Positions 1-8,630 of a stretch of DNA of 64,000 nucleotides are shown piece by piece; the first letter of the stretch is position 1, and each line of letters starts with the position of its first letter. The stretch comes from Streptomyces olivochromogenes. GTDB taxonomy: Bacteria; Actinomycetota; Actinomycetes; Streptomycetales; Streptomycetaceae. The DNA lies in the NCBI RefSeq assembly GCF_021538895.1, contig NZ_JADDRL010000004.1, positions 124,001 through 188,000 on the forward strand, read 5' to 3'. Under the pieces are notes generated by a model, which had not been told where the DNA came from, searched no databases, and worked only from the letters and a program-made list of their open reading frames with translations. A program made the translations under genes and the position numbers.

Positions 1-53
1 TGCGACGGGGTCGGCAGGACGCTCTCGGGCCCGCTCGGGTCGGTCGTCGTCAT
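1..53 (-). CDS. pcaG: Protocatechuate 3,4-dioxygenase alpha subunit, N-terminal fragment
   Basis: Only the first 17 codons lie in the window. They translate to MTTTDPSGPESVLPTPS, matching the typical PcaG N terminus (PESVLPTPSQTVGPF in relatives, from memory). The ATG is six bases beyond the pcaH stop, the usual pcaHG order. The product would pair with PcaH to form the iron(III) ring-cleavage dioxygenase of the beta-ketoadipate pathway. The rest of the gene runs off the left edge, so integrity cannot be judged. Confidence 0.8.
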   Translation of the reverse strand, partial: MTTTDPSGPESVLPTPS

Positions 54-59
54 GACAGG

Positions 60-833
60 TCAGCGTCCTTCCTGGGGCCAGGTGGCGGCGGGGCCGTCCA
101 GCACGATGTCCCAGTGGTAGCCGAGCGAGAACTCCGGCACCGACAGGCTGTGGTCGTACGTCGCGACCAGCCGCTGCCGGGCCGCGTCGTCCGTGACCGA
201 CTGGAGGATCGGGTCGTACGGGAACAGCGGGTCGTTCGGGAAGTACATCTGCGTCACCAGCCGCTGGGTGAACGCCGTGCCGAAGAGGGAGAAGTGGATG
301 TGCGCCGGGCGCCAGGCGTTGACGTGGTTGCGCCACGGGTAGGGGCCCGGCCGGACGGTGGTGAAGCGGTAGCCGCCGTCGGCGTCCGTGAGCGTGCGCC
401 CCATGCCGGTGAAGTTCGGGTCCAGTGGCGCGTCGTGCTGCTCGCGCTGGTGGGCGTAGCGGCCGGCCGCGTTCGCCTGCCAGATCTCGATCAGCTGGCC
501 CCGGACCGGGCGGCCTTCCCGGTCGAGCAGGCGGCCGGAGACGGTGACGCGCTCACCGATCGGCTCGCCGGTGTGCTGCCGGGTGAGGTCGTTGTCGGTC
601 TCGGTCAGGTCCCGCTCGCCGAACGCGGGGGAGTGCAGCTCCACCAGCTCCGGGTCCGCGCGCACCTCGATGGTGACCGGCGGCCGCTCGGGGTGGCGCA
701 GCGCGGAGGAGCGGTACGGGGCGTAGTCGCGGCGCGGGTGGTGCTCGACGGGGGCGCCGTCGGCGACCCGCTTCCGGTACTCGGCGCGCCGTGCCGCCAT
801 CTCCTGGTCGACGTCCTGCTGGGTGAGAGGCAT
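60..833 (-). CDS. pcaH: Protocatechuate 3,4-dioxygenase beta subunit
   Basis: The 257-residue product is an intradiol dioxygenase beta chain, which cleaves protocatechuate to 3-carboxy-cis,cis-muconate. The family core is visible: RGQLIEIWQANAAGRY, then PYPWRNHVNAWRPAHIHFS, which carries the tyrosine and two histidine ligands of the ferric iron. The start MPLTQQD was chosen because everything upstream in this frame is arginine-rich shadow and because it gives the usual family length. It lies between pcaJ and pcaG, 62 bases after pcaJ, and is probably co-transcribed from the pcaI promoter under PcaV control. In remembered Streptomyces pca operons a thiolase gene (pcaF) precedes pcaH; it is absent here. 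Confidence 0.95.
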   Translation of the reverse strand: MPLTQQDVDQEMAARRAEYRKRVADGAPVEHHPRRDYAPYRSSALRHPERPPVTIEVRADPELVELHSPAFGERDLTETDNDLTRQHTGEPIGERVTVSGRLLDREGRPVRGQLIEIWQANAAGRYAHQREQHDAPLDPNFTGMGRTLTDADGGYRFTTVRPGPYPWRNHVNAWRPAHIHFSLFGTAFTQRLVTQMYFPNDPLFPYDPILQSVTDDAARQRLVATYDHSLSVPEFSLGYHWDIVLDGPAATWPQEGR

Positions 834-895
834 GAGGGGCTCCTGGAGGTCCTGGGGGTCCTGGCGTGGCACGGCGTCCACGCTGTGCACCGCGT

Positions 896-1540
896 TCACA
901 GCAGGTCCTTCGTGACGACCAGCCGGGTGCCCGTCCTGACGATGACCTCGTCGACGGTCACATCGGGCGCGGTCTCGATCAACATCAGGCCGTCGTGTGT
1001 CACGTCGAGCACGCCCAGGTCCGTGACGACTCGGTTCACACATGCCTTGCCGGTGAGCGGAAGCGTGCACTCGTCGAGGATCTTCGGGCTGCCGTCCTTG
1101 GCGGTGTGGGTCATCACCACGATGACCGTGCCGGCGCCGTGCACCAGGTCCATCGCCCCGCCGATGCCGGTGATCAGCTTCCCGGGGACGGCCCAGTTGG
1201 CCAGGTCGCCCCGCGCCGACACCTGCATCGCGCCGAGGACGGCCACGTCGATGTGCCCGCCCCGGATCATCGCGAAGGACAGCGCCGAGTCGAAGAAGGA
1301 GGCGCCCGGCAGGACCGTGACGGTCTCCTTGCCCGCGTTGATCAGATCCGGGTCGACCCGGTCCTCGGCGGGGTAGGGGCCCGTGCCCAGGATCCCGTTC
1401 TCCGACTCCAGGACCACATGGACGCCCTCGGGCAGGTGATTGGGGATCAGCGTCGGCAGCCCGATGCCGAGATTGACGTACTGACCGTCGCTCAGTTCGC
1501 GCGCCGCGCGGGCGGCCATCTCCTCGCGTGTCCAGGCCAT
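896..1540 (-). CDS. pcaJ: 3-oxoadipate CoA-transferase subunit B
   Basis: The 214-residue product is a class I CoA-transferase beta subunit. It has the [12 protein letters not shown] segment near residues 23-34 and LESENGILG at about 44-52; the glutamate in SENG (about Glu47) is the catalytic residue of the family. With PcaI it moves CoA from succinyl-CoA to 3-oxoadipate. The ATG overlaps the pcaI stop by one base (TGATG), so the subunits are translationally coupled. A ScoAB-type acetoacetate transferase is the alternative, but the pcaH neighbour and divergent pcaV favour PcaIJ. Confidence 0.92.
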   Translation of the reverse strand: MAWTREEMAARAARELSDGQYVNLGIGLPTLIPNHLPEGVHVVLESENGILGTGPYPAEDRVDPDLINAGKETVTVLPGASFFDSALSFAMIRGGHIDVAVLGAMQVSARGDLANWAVPGKLITGIGGAMDLVHGAGTVIVVMTHTAKDGSPKILDECTLPLTGKACVNRVVTDLGVLDVTHDGLMLIETAPDVTVDEVIVRTGTRLVVTKDLL

Positions 1541-2295
1541 CAGGAGCTCACCGTCCGCCGCTCGATCCGCTTGTCCGCCGCCTGCGCGGGCGTGAGCGCC
1601 ACGACCCGCCGCACGAAGACACCGGGCAGGTGCACCGCGTCCGGGTCGATCGCGCCGGGCTCGACGAGTTCCTCCACCTCGGCGATCGTCACCCGGCCGG
1701 CCATCGCCGCCAGCGGGTTGAAGTTCCGGGCGGACCTGTGGAAGACGAGGTTGCCGTGCCGGTCGCCCTTGGCCGCGCGTACCAGGGCGAAGTCGGTGCG
1801 GATGCCGCGCTCCAGCACGTACTCGGTGCCGTCGAACGCGCGGACCTCCTTCGGCGGCGAGGCGAGCGCCACACCGCCCGAGCCGTCGTAGCGCCAGGGC
1901 AGTCCGCCCTCGGCGACCTGGGTGCCCACTCCGGCCGGGGTGTAGAAGGCGGGGATCCCGGCCCCGCCGGCCCGCAGCCGCTCGGCCAGCGTGCCCTGCG
2001 GGATCAGCTCCACCTCCAGTTCCCCGGCCAGGTACTGGCGGGCGAACTCCTTGTTGGCGCCGATGTAGGAGCCCGTCACCCGGGCGATCCGGCCGGCCGC
2101 CAGCAGGACGGCGAGGCCGGACTCCAGCGCCCCGCAGTTGTTGGAGACCACCGACAGCCCGCCGACCCCACGCTCGTACAGAGCCTGGATCAGGACGTCC
2201 GGGACCCCGCTCAGCCCGAAGCCGCCGACCGCGAGGGACGCGCCGTCCGGCACATCGGCCACCGCCTCCAGGGCCGTGGCGACCACCTTGTCCAT
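1540..2295 (-). CDS. pcaI: 3-oxoadipate CoA-transferase subunit A
   Basis: The 251-residue product is the alpha subunit of a class I CoA-transferase. Family features are the N-terminal [15 protein letters not shown] loop, SNNCG near residue 90, and YIGANKEF near residue 119. It activates 3-oxoadipate as its CoA ester, the step before thiolytic cleavage. It is the first gene of the leftward pca operon and is divergent from pcaV; the 215-bp gap between them carries a matched pair of GCACTGA/TCAGTGC half-sites. It overlaps pcaJ by one base. Confidence 0.92.
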   Translation of the reverse strand: MDKVVATALEAVADVPDGASLAVGGFGLSGVPDVLIQALYERGVGGLSVVSNNCGALESGLAVLLAAGRIARVTGSYIGANKEFARQYLAGELEVELIPQGTLAERLRAGGAGIPAFYTPAGVGTQVAEGGLPWRYDGSGGVALASPPKEVRAFDGTEYVLERGIRTDFALVRAAKGDRHGNLVFHRSARNFNPLAAMAGRVTIAEVEELVEPGAIDPDAVHLPGVFVRRVVALTPAQAADKRIERRTVSS

Positions 2296-2353
2296 CCGTG
2301 AAGCCCCATTTCTTCCTGGCGTCCCGTCCGCGGCTGGATGATCGCGAATTAAT

Positions 2354-2480
2354 CAGGGCACTGAGTATTTGGCGAGCCGCTCCTCACGCTGCCATCACGC
2401 TGCCGAAGCGTCAAGAGCTGGAATGATGACCGATGTGGCTGCAGACAGGTCGCCGGGCGAGGGGTATCGTTCAGTGCACC
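2354..2480. promoter_or_regulatory. Divergent pcaI-pcaV control region with paired half-sites
   Basis: The gap between pcaI and pcaV contains GCACTGA (2358-2364) and its exact reverse complement TCAGTGC (2471-2477), one near each gene start. MarR repressors such as PcaV normally bind inverted repeats in such a spacer and are released by ligand, here protocatechuate. The half-sites are seen; calling them PcaV operators is inference. The AT-rich TTCAGTGCACCAACGAAAAA just before pcaV is a likely promoter/operator segment. Confidence 0.5.
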
Positions 2481-2510
2481 AACGAAAAAATGCACCGACG
2501 AGGAGCGCAC

Positions 2511-2975
2511 ATGGCCGCGGTGGACCTCACCACCCACCCCGGGCACCTGGCCCGGCGGCTGCAGCAGGCGCACTACCTGCTGTGGAACACGATGGTCTCG
2601 GAGGAGATCACCTCGCCGCAGTTCGCCGTCCTGAACGCGCTCGTCGCCGAGCCGGGCCTCGACCAGCGCACCGTGGGGGAGCGGGTGGGGCTCGACCGTT
2701 CGACCATCGCCGAGGTGATCAGCCGGCTCTCCCGGCGCGACCTCCTCGACAAGGTGCGCGACCCGCAGGACGGCCGCCGGTTCCTGCTGCGCCTCACCGA
2801 CGAGGGACTGCGCACCCACCGCAGGCTGAGCGTGCGCACGGCCCGGATGAACCAGGTCTTCCTGGCCCCGCTCTCCGTCGAGGAACGGACCCTCTTCCTG
2901 GACCTGATCCGCCGGGTCTCGGACGCGGCGGAGGGGCTGCGCCATCCCGCGGAGCCCCTCGCCGCACAGCCCTGA
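2511..2975 (+). CDS. pcaV: MarR-family protocatechuate-responsive regulator PcaV
   Basis: The 154-residue product begins MAAVDLTTHPGHLARRL and closely matches what I remember of S. coelicolor PcaV. Arg15, reported to bind protocatechuate in that protein, is present. The winged helix is clear: TVGERVGLDRSTIAEVISRL (recognition region) followed by the wing DPQDGRRFLLRLT. The start at 2511 has GAGGAG just upstream and gives the family length; an upstream in-frame extension has no site. It should repress pcaIJHG until protocatechuate is present. Its TGA abuts the stop of the next, convergent gene with no spacer. Confidence 0.93.
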   Translation: MAAVDLTTHPGHLARRLQQAHYLLWNTMVSEEITSPQFAVLNALVAEPGLDQRTVGERVGLDRSTIAEVISRLSRRDLLDKVRDPQDGRRFLLRLTDEGLRTHRRLSVRTARMNQVFLAPLSVEERTLFLDLIRRVSDAAEGLRHPAEPLAAQP

Positions 2976-3965
2976 TCAGCCGTCGGACTCCGTGAACACC
3001 ACCCACACCTGGCCGTTCGCGAAGTTCACCGGCGCGCCGTCCGGGCCGGTGAAGTCCGTGCCGTCGTGCACGGTGGGGCGCGTCCAGGTGGCGTCGAAGG
3101 CGCGCCCGTCCCGCAGCACCTCCGCCTTCCCGGCTCCCACCGTCTCGGTGAACGGCGTGTTGTTGCCGAGCACGTCGTGGTACGCCGAATCGCGCACCGT
3201 CACGTGCTGCACGACGACCGTCGCCGGGGCCACCGGCTCGCCGTCGGCCGTCACGGCGGGCGTGCCGTCCATCGCGACCAGATAGCGGTGCCGGCCGGGG
3301 GACCAGGTGAAGGTGAAGCGGGCGGCGGGGTAGCGCACGGTGCGGGTGGCCTCGGCCCGGCCGCCGGCGGGCGCCGCGCCGTAGTGGAAGCCGGTGGTCA
3401 GCGCGGCCGGGCCCGGCGCGGAGGGCAGCAGCCGGTCCGGGTGCAGATAGAGGTTGTGCGGGGCGGGCCGGTCGGTGCCCCGGTAGTACGCGCCGGACGT
3501 CCCCTCCGGGGTCTCCGGTCGCAGCGAGGCCTTGTCGATCAGCGGCAGCAGTTTGTGCTGCGCCCCGGAGAAGGCCAGGACCGGCCGGTCGAACTGACCC
3601 AGCAGCTCCAGGTCGGACTCGCGGGCGCTGCGCACCGGCCCGACGGCCTCGGGCAGCCGGGAGGCGTACACCGCCATCAGCCGGCTCAGCCCGCCCTCGA
3701 CCTGCTCCGCGTACACGACGTCCGCCGCGTCCAGCCCTCGCTGCGGGCGGGCCGCGCCCACGTTGTCGATCTTCACGGCGAGGACCGGACCCGTGTCGCC
3801 CACGCTCCGGCCCGTGCCCCCGCCCATGCCCGGCGCCGTCTGCCGGCCCCGCCCGTCGTCGGCCGGGGCGTGCCCCCTCGTGCAGCCCGCCGCGAGGGAA
3901 GCCGTCAGCGCGGCGGCCAGCAGTGCCGCCGCTCCGACGCGCCGTGAGCGCGACCGCTCTCTCAT
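2976..3965 (-). CDS. DUF3048 (YerB-like) lipoprotein
   Basis: The 329-residue product begins with a basic stretch, a hydrophobic helix and a lipobox LAAGC, so it is probably a lipoprotein on the outer face of the membrane. The body matches the DUF3048/YerB family: VLAVKIDNVGAARPQRGLDAADVVYAEQVEGG, with GPVRSARESD and the C-terminal GAPVNFANGQVWVVF (fragments shown only to identify the family). Its function is not established. ATG at 3965 has a GGTGG-type site; an in-frame GTG at 3983 is the alternative. The stop is back to back with that of pcaV. Confidence 0.8.
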   Translation of the reverse strand: MRERSRSRRVGAAALLAAALTASLAAGCTRGHAPADDGRGRQTAPGMGGGTGRSVGDTGPVLAVKIDNVGAARPQRGLDAADVVYAEQVEGGLSRLMAVYASRLPEAVGPVRSARESDLELLGQFDRPVLAFSGAQHKLLPLIDKASLRPETPEGTSGAYYRGTDRPAPHNLYLHPDRLLPSAPGPAALTTGFHYGAAPAGGRAEATRTVRYPAARFTFTWSPGRHRYLVAMDGTPAVTADGEPVAPATVVVQHVTVRDSAYHDVLGNNTPFTETVGAGKAEVLRDGRAFDATWTRPTVHDGTDFTGPDGAPVNFANGQVWVVFTESDG

Positions 3966-4168
3966 GTCCACCGCCGTTGCCACCCCGTCCGTGTCGTCGA
4001 TTGTGCGCTCATACGTTCAGTAATGGCCATACCCGATTGATCCCGATCAGGAGCGTTTGATTCTGATTGGGTTACTTCAATGCTCTGATCGGCTTACGTC
4101 GGCGGACGCGGGGGTACCCGGGCGGCACCGTCACGCGGGCGGCACCGTCACGGAGGGAGCGCGACGCC

Positions 4169-5359
4169 ATGAAGGCAGTGACGTGGCAGGGCAGGCGGGA
4201 CGTACGGGTGGACGACGTGCCCGACCCGCGGATCGAGGAACCGACGGATGCCGTCATCCGCATCACGTCCACCGGGCTGTGCGGCTCCGATCTGCACCTG
4301 TACGAGGTGCTGACCGCGTTCATGACCCCGGGCGACATCCTCGGACACGAACCCATGGGCATCGTCGAGGAGGTCGGCGCCGGGGTGCCGGACCTGCGGG
4401 CGGGCGACCGGGTGGTGGTGCCGTTCCAGATCGCCTGCGGCGGCTGCTGGATGTGCCTCACCGGGCTGCCCACGCAGTGCGAGACCACCCAGGTCACCGG
4501 CGAGGGCATGGGCGCCGCCCTGTTCGGCTACACCCGCCTGTACGGCGCGGTGCCGGGCGCCCAGGCCGAGTACCTGCGGGTCCCGCAGGCGCAGTACGGC
4601 CCGATCAAGGTGCCCGAGGGGCCGCCGGACGACCGTTTCCTCTACCTCTCCGACGTCCTGCCCACCGCCTGGCAGGCGGTCGCCTACGCCGGCGTCCCGG
4701 CCGGTGGCAGCATCGCCGTCCTCGGCCTCGGACCGATCGGCGACATGGCCTGCCGGATCGCCCGGGTGCGCGGCGCGGAGCGGGTGTTCGGCGTCGACCT
4801 GGTCCCCGAGCGCCTGGAACGGGCGCGCCGGCACGGCGTGGAGACGTACGACCTCACCGACTTCGACGACGAGAAGGACCTGGTCTCGGCGATCCGCGAC
4901 GCGACCGGCGGCCGGGGCCCGGACGCCGTGATCGACGCCGTCGGCACCGAGGCCCACGGCAGCGCCGCCGCGCGCCTCGCCCAGCAGGCCTCCTCGTTCC
5001 TGCCCCGCAGGATCGGCGGCCCGCTCGCGGAGCGCTTCAGCGTCGACCGGCTCGCCGCCCTGTACGCCGCCATCGACCTCGTCCGGCGGGGCGGCACCCT
5101 CTCGCTCGTCGGCGTGTACGGCGGCACCGCCGATCCCCTGCCGTTGCTCACGCTCTTCGACAAGCAGGTGCAGATCCGGATGGGCCAGGCCAACGTGCGC
5201 CGCTGGAGCGACGACATCCTGCCCTATCTGACCGACGAGGACCCGCTCGGCGTCGACGACTTCGCCACCCACCGGCTGCCGCTGAACGAGGCGCCGCACG
5301 CGTACGAGATGTTCCAGCGCAAGCAGGACGGTGCGATCAAGATCGTCATGCGGCCCTGA
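4169..5359 (+). CDS. Zinc-dependent alcohol dehydrogenase (MDR family)
   Basis: The 396-residue product is a medium-chain dehydrogenase. It has TGLCGSDLHLYE and LGHEPMG (catalytic zinc ligands), the structural zinc run CGGCWMCLTGLPTQC, and the Rossmann loop VLGLGPIGDMACRIAR. The long insert with SSFLPRRIGGP resembles glutathione-independent formaldehyde dehydrogenase and threonine-dehydrogenase-like members; the substrate is not decided by sequence. ATG at 4169 lies ten bases after GGAGGGA, and in-frame codons upstream look non-coding. It stands alone between a divergent lipoprotein gene and the convergent ligase gene. Confidence 0.85.
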   Translation: MKAVTWQGRRDVRVDDVPDPRIEEPTDAVIRITSTGLCGSDLHLYEVLTAFMTPGDILGHEPMGIVEEVGAGVPDLRAGDRVVVPFQIACGGCWMCLTGLPTQCETTQVTGEGMGAALFGYTRLYGAVPGAQAEYLRVPQAQYGPIKVPEGPPDDRFLYLSDVLPTAWQAVAYAGVPAGGSIAVLGLGPIGDMACRIARVRGAERVFGVDLVPERLERARRHGVETYDLTDFDDEKDLVSAIRDATGGRGPDAVIDAVGTEAHGSAAARLAQQASSFLPRRIGGPLAERFSVDRLAALYAAIDLVRRGGTLSLVGVYGGTADPLPLLTLFDKQVQIRMGQANVRRWSDDILPYLTDEDPLGVDDFATHRLPLNEAPHAYEMFQRKQDGAIKIVMRP

Positions 5360-5398
5360 ACCGGCCGTGGCTTCACCGGCTCCACTGGGCTCACCGGT

Positions 5399-6487
5399 TC
5401 AGCCGGCGGAGCCGCCGGTGTCGCCGGTGCCGAGGATCTCCGCGAGGTCGTAGCGGACCGGCTCCTCCAACTGGGCGTAGGTGCAGCTCTCCGGCGTGCG
5501 GTCGGGGCGCCAGCGGCGGAAGCGGGCGGTGTGCCGGAAGCGGGCCCCGTTCTCCATGTGGTCGTACGCCACCTCGGCCACCCGCTCCGGCCGGAGCGGC
5601 ACCCAGGACAGGTCCTTCTTGCCCGACCAGCGGCTGGGCGCTCCGGGCAGCCGGGCACTCTCGTGCGCGGTCTCGTCCGACCAGGCCGCCCACGGATGTC
5701 CGGTCACGTCCGCCATCCGCAGCGGCTCCAGCTCCTCGACCAGTTCGGCGCGCCGCTTCATCGCGAAGGCGGCCGACACGCCCACGTGCTGCAGGGCGCC
5801 GTGCTCGTCGAACAGGCCGAGCAGCAGCGAACCGACCACCGGGCCGCTCTTGTGGAAGCGGTAGCCCGCCACCACGACGTCCGCCGTGCGTTCGTGCTTG
5901 ATCTTGAACATGGCGCGCTGGTCCTGCAGATAGCGCAGGCCCGGCGGTTTGGCGATGACCCCGTCCAGACCGGCCCCCTCGTACTGCTCGAACCAGGTGT
6001 GCGCCACCTCGATGTCGGTCGTCGCCGGTGCCAGGTGGACCGGGGGCGTCACCCCGGCCAGGGCCCGTTCCAGGAGCGCCCGGCGGTCCGTCAGCGGGAC
6101 GTCCAGCAGCGACTCATCGGCCAGCGCCAGCACGTCGAAGGCGACGAAGGAGGCGGGGGTCCGCTCCGCCAGCGTCCGCACCCGGGAGTCGGCCGGGTGG
6201 ATGCGCTCGGTGAGCGCGTCGAAGTCGAGCCGCCCCTCCCGCGCGATCACGATCTCGCCGTCCAGCACACAGCGCTCGGGCACCCGCTCCTTCAGCGCCG
6301 CGACCAGCTCGGGGAAGTACCTGGTCAGCGGCTTTCCGGTACGGCTGCCGAGTTCGACCTCGGCCCCGTCGCGGAACACGATGGCCCGGAACCCGTCCCA
6401 CTTCGCCTCGTAGTGCATGTCCGGCGGGATCTTCGCCACCGACTTGGCGAGCATGGGCTTCACGGGTGGCATCACCGGCAGATCCAT
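5399..6487 (-). CDS. ligC: ATP-dependent DNA ligase (LigC type)
   Basis: The 362-residue product is a compact ATP-dependent ligase. The adenylation motif EAKWDGFR puts the catalytic lysine at residue 29. Later nucleotidyltransferase motifs include LDGEIV, SFVAFDVLA, GLDGVIAKPPG and MFKIKHERTADVVVAGY. An OB-fold follows (RAELVEELEPLR to the ARFRRWRPDR end). Mycobacterial LigC acts in accessory break or base-excision repair; the same is inferred here. It is divergent from the LigD-type polymerase gene across a 73-bp shared region. No Ku gene is present in the window. Confidence 0.88.
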   Translation of the reverse strand: MDLPVMPPVKPMLAKSVAKIPPDMHYEAKWDGFRAIVFRDGAEVELGSRTGKPLTRYFPELVAALKERVPERCVLDGEIVIAREGRLDFDALTERIHPADSRVRTLAERTPASFVAFDVLALADESLLDVPLTDRRALLERALAGVTPPVHLAPATTDIEVAHTWFEQYEGAGLDGVIAKPPGLRYLQDQRAMFKIKHERTADVVVAGYRFHKSGPVVGSLLLGLFDEHGALQHVGVSAAFAMKRRAELVEELEPLRMADVTGHPWAAWSDETAHESARLPGAPSRWSGKKDLSWVPLRPERVAEVAYDHMENGARFRHTARFRRWRPDRTPESCTYAQLEEPVRYDLAEILGTGDTGGSAG

Positions 6488-6560
6488 ACTGCGATTTTGC
6501 GCGCATCGGCGCGCTGTCGCCCGGTATGCGCACTGTGCGCCGTACGCCTACCGTGGCCGC

Positions 6561-7607
6561 ATGGGTGACGCGGTGGAACTGGAGGCGGGCGGCCGGACCG
6601 TACGGCTGTCCAGCCCGGACAAGGTCTTCTTCCCGGAGCGCGGTTTCACCAAGCTGGACCTCGCCCGGTACTACGTCGCGGTCGGCCCCGGCATCCTGCG
6701 CGCCCTGCGCGAGCGTCCCACCACCCTGGAGCGCTACCCGGACGGCGTCGCCGGCGAGTCCTTCTTCCAGAAGCGGGCGCCCAAGAACATGCCCGACTGG
6801 ATCCCCACCGCCCACATCACCTTCCCCAGCGGCCGCACCGCCGACGAGATGTGCCCCACCGAGGAGGCCGCCGTGGTGTGGGCCGCCCAGTACGGCACGC
6901 TCACCTTCCACCCCTGGCCGGTCCGGCGCGGGGACGTCGACCGCCCCGACGAACTCCGCATCGACCTCGACCCGCAGCCCGGCACCGACTTCGACGACGC
7001 CGTGCGCGCCGCCCACGAACTGCGCGCCGTCCTCGACGAGTTCGGCGGGCTGCGCGGCTGGCCCAAGACCTCCGGCGGCCGCGGTCTGCATGTCTTCGTG
7101 CCCATCGAACCGCGCTGGACCTTCACCCAGGTGCGGCGCGCCGCCATCGCCGTGGGACGGGAGCTGGAGCGGCGGATGCCGGAGCAGGTGACGATCAAGT
7201 GGTGGAAGGAGGAACGCGGGCGCCGTATTTTCTTGGATTACAACCAGACAGCGAGAGACCGCACCATCGCGTCCGCCTACTCCGTACGTCCCCGCCCGCA
7301 CGCCCCGGTCTCGGCCCCCCTGCGCTGGGAGGAGGTGGGCGAGGCCCACCCCCGGGACTTCGACCTGGCGACCATGCCGGCCCGGTTCGCCGAACTCGGC
7401 GATGTGCACGCCGACATGGACGACCACGCCTTCTCGCTGGACGCCCTGCTCGAACTCGCCCGCCGCGACGAACACGACCACGGTCTGGGCGACCTGCCCT
7501 ACCCGCCCGAGTACCCGAAGATGCCCGGAGAGCCCAAGCGCGTCCAGCCCAGCCGGGCACGGCAGGACAAGAATCCGCCGCCCTCGCCCGAGCCGAACGC
7601 GTCCTAG
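6561..7607 (+). CDS. LigD-type polymerase domain protein (NHEJ primase/polymerase)
   Basis: The 348-residue product is a stand-alone LigD polymerase domain (primase-like). It has the DLDPQPG metal-binding aspartates, KTSGGRGLHVFVP, and the third acidic motif in RRIFLDYNQTARDRT. Such enzymes fill or extend ends, often with ribonucleotides, during end joining. The ATG at 6561 follows GTACGCCTACCGTGGCCGC with no ribosome site, suggesting a leaderless transcript with TACCGT near -10. With divergent ligC it forms a split ligase/polymerase pair. The C terminus is proline- and charge-rich and probably disordered. Confidence 0.85.
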   Translation: MGDAVELEAGGRTVRLSSPDKVFFPERGFTKLDLARYYVAVGPGILRALRERPTTLERYPDGVAGESFFQKRAPKNMPDWIPTAHITFPSGRTADEMCPTEEAAVVWAAQYGTLTFHPWPVRRGDVDRPDELRIDLDPQPGTDFDDAVRAAHELRAVLDEFGGLRGWPKTSGGRGLHVFVPIEPRWTFTQVRRAAIAVGRELERRMPEQVTIKWWKEERGRRIFLDYNQTARDRTIASAYSVRPRPHAPVSAPLRWEEVGEAHPRDFDLATMPARFAELGDVHADMDDHAFSLDALLELARRDEHDHGLGDLPYPPEYPKMPGEPKRVQPSRARQDKNPPPSPEPNAS

Positions 7608-7613
7608 CCGTCC

Positions 7614-8492
7614 TCAGCCGAGGTCGAGCACGGTCCATTCCGTGCACGGTCCCACCTGGACGTAGAGCCGGGCGCCCCGGCAGACGATCCGGCGGCGGCC
7701 GAGTGCGCCGCCGTCCGGGCCCACCAGGCGGCTCTCCGCCACGGGTTCGACCGCCTCCTCGGTGAGGCGGCAGTCGACGATCCGGTCGTGGTCGTCGCCG
7801 AATCCGCCGAAGAACACCAGCCGCTCGCCGCGCACGGCGAGACCGCTCGCGCCCCGCACCGGGTTCGCGCGCACCCGGACCACCCGGTCGTCGCGGATCT
7901 CCAGCAGGGGGAAACGGGGGTACGGACAGGACCAGACGGCGCGCCGGGCCACGTTCAGGGCGTAGCAGTCGATGAACCATTCCGATCCGGACACCGGCCG
8001 GTACTCCCACAGCGGTTCGCCCGTGCCGCTCCACCGGCGCAGGCCCGCGGCGCTCAACTCGTCGCCCACGATGCCCTCGTCGAAGTGGCCGACCCAGAGG
8101 TCGCCCGCCTCGTCGGCCAGCAGATGCTCGATGCCGTCCCCGACCCGGAACGTCCAGGAGGGTCGTCCCAGCGCGTCGAAGACCTGGATCTGTTCCTCGT
8201 GCGGAGCCGCTCGCGCGGCCGCCAGCACGAACCCGCCGTCCGCCAGGACCTCGACGCGGTCGCACCGCGGCAGTACCCCGCCGAGGTGCGTCTCGTACGG
8301 GGTGCCGTCCTCGACGGTGACCACCAGGGCGTCGTACGGCTGGGTCCCGCCCGGGTCCGTCTCCCGCTCGGTGAGCAGCCAGTGCGCCCGGCCGAACGCG
8401 TCGACCGTGCTGTGTGCGATGTGCCGGTCGTGATAGGTGCGCGGCAGTCGGGCGTGGGGCGCGAGCCGCGTCTCGGGCCGCCTACTCGGCAT
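7614..8492 (-). CDS. Hypothetical beta-rich protein
   Basis: A 292-residue protein I do not recognise. It has no signal peptide or membrane segment. Repeated short strands with turns such as FVGDGIEHLLADEAGDLWVGHFDEGIV-like blocks suggest a beta-propeller or WD/Kelch-like fold. It is soluble and probably cytoplasmic. It converges on the LigD-type gene with a six-base gap and is divergent from the LacI regulator. The 139-bp gap to that regulator carries the LacI operator, so shared control is possible but unproven. Confidence 0.6.
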   Translation of the reverse strand: MPSRRPETRLAPHARLPRTYHDRHIAHSTVDAFGRAHWLLTERETDPGGTQPYDALVVTVEDGTPYETHLGGVLPRCDRVEVLADGGFVLAAARAAPHEEQIQVFDALGRPSWTFRVGDGIEHLLADEAGDLWVGHFDEGIVGDELSAAGLRRWSGTGEPLWEYRPVSGSEWFIDCYALNVARRAVWSCPYPRFPLLEIRDDRVVRVRANPVRGASGLAVRGERLVFFGGFGDDHDRIVDCRLTEEAVEPVAESRLVGPDGGALGRRRIVCRGARLYVQVGPCTEWTVLDLG

Positions 8493-8561
8493 GGGCCTTT
8501 CTCGTCGTCATGCCGCGATCCTCACCGACGCCGCCTGTCGGGCGCAACCCCGATCCACGGC

Positions 8562-8573
8562 GAGAGCGCTCTC
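8562..8573. promoter_or_regulatory. LacI-family operator upstream of the LacI gene
   Basis: GAGAGCGCTCTC is a perfect 12-bp palindrome with the central CG step typical of LacI-family operators. It sits about 58 bp before the regulator start. A TATCCT (8595-8600) downstream could be the -10 element, placing the operator at or near -35. Autorepression is therefore likely; this is inferred from position and symmetry. Confidence 0.65.
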
Positions 8574-8630
8574 TCGGCGCCGGGTCCGCCGGGCTATCCT
8601 GATCGGCAATCGCCAATGAGGAGTGCCGAA

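Noticed and set aside
866..1891. Long plus-strand open frame opposite pcaJ and pcaI
   Set aside because: Opposite-strand shadow of strongly supported CoA-transferase genes; no domain pattern.
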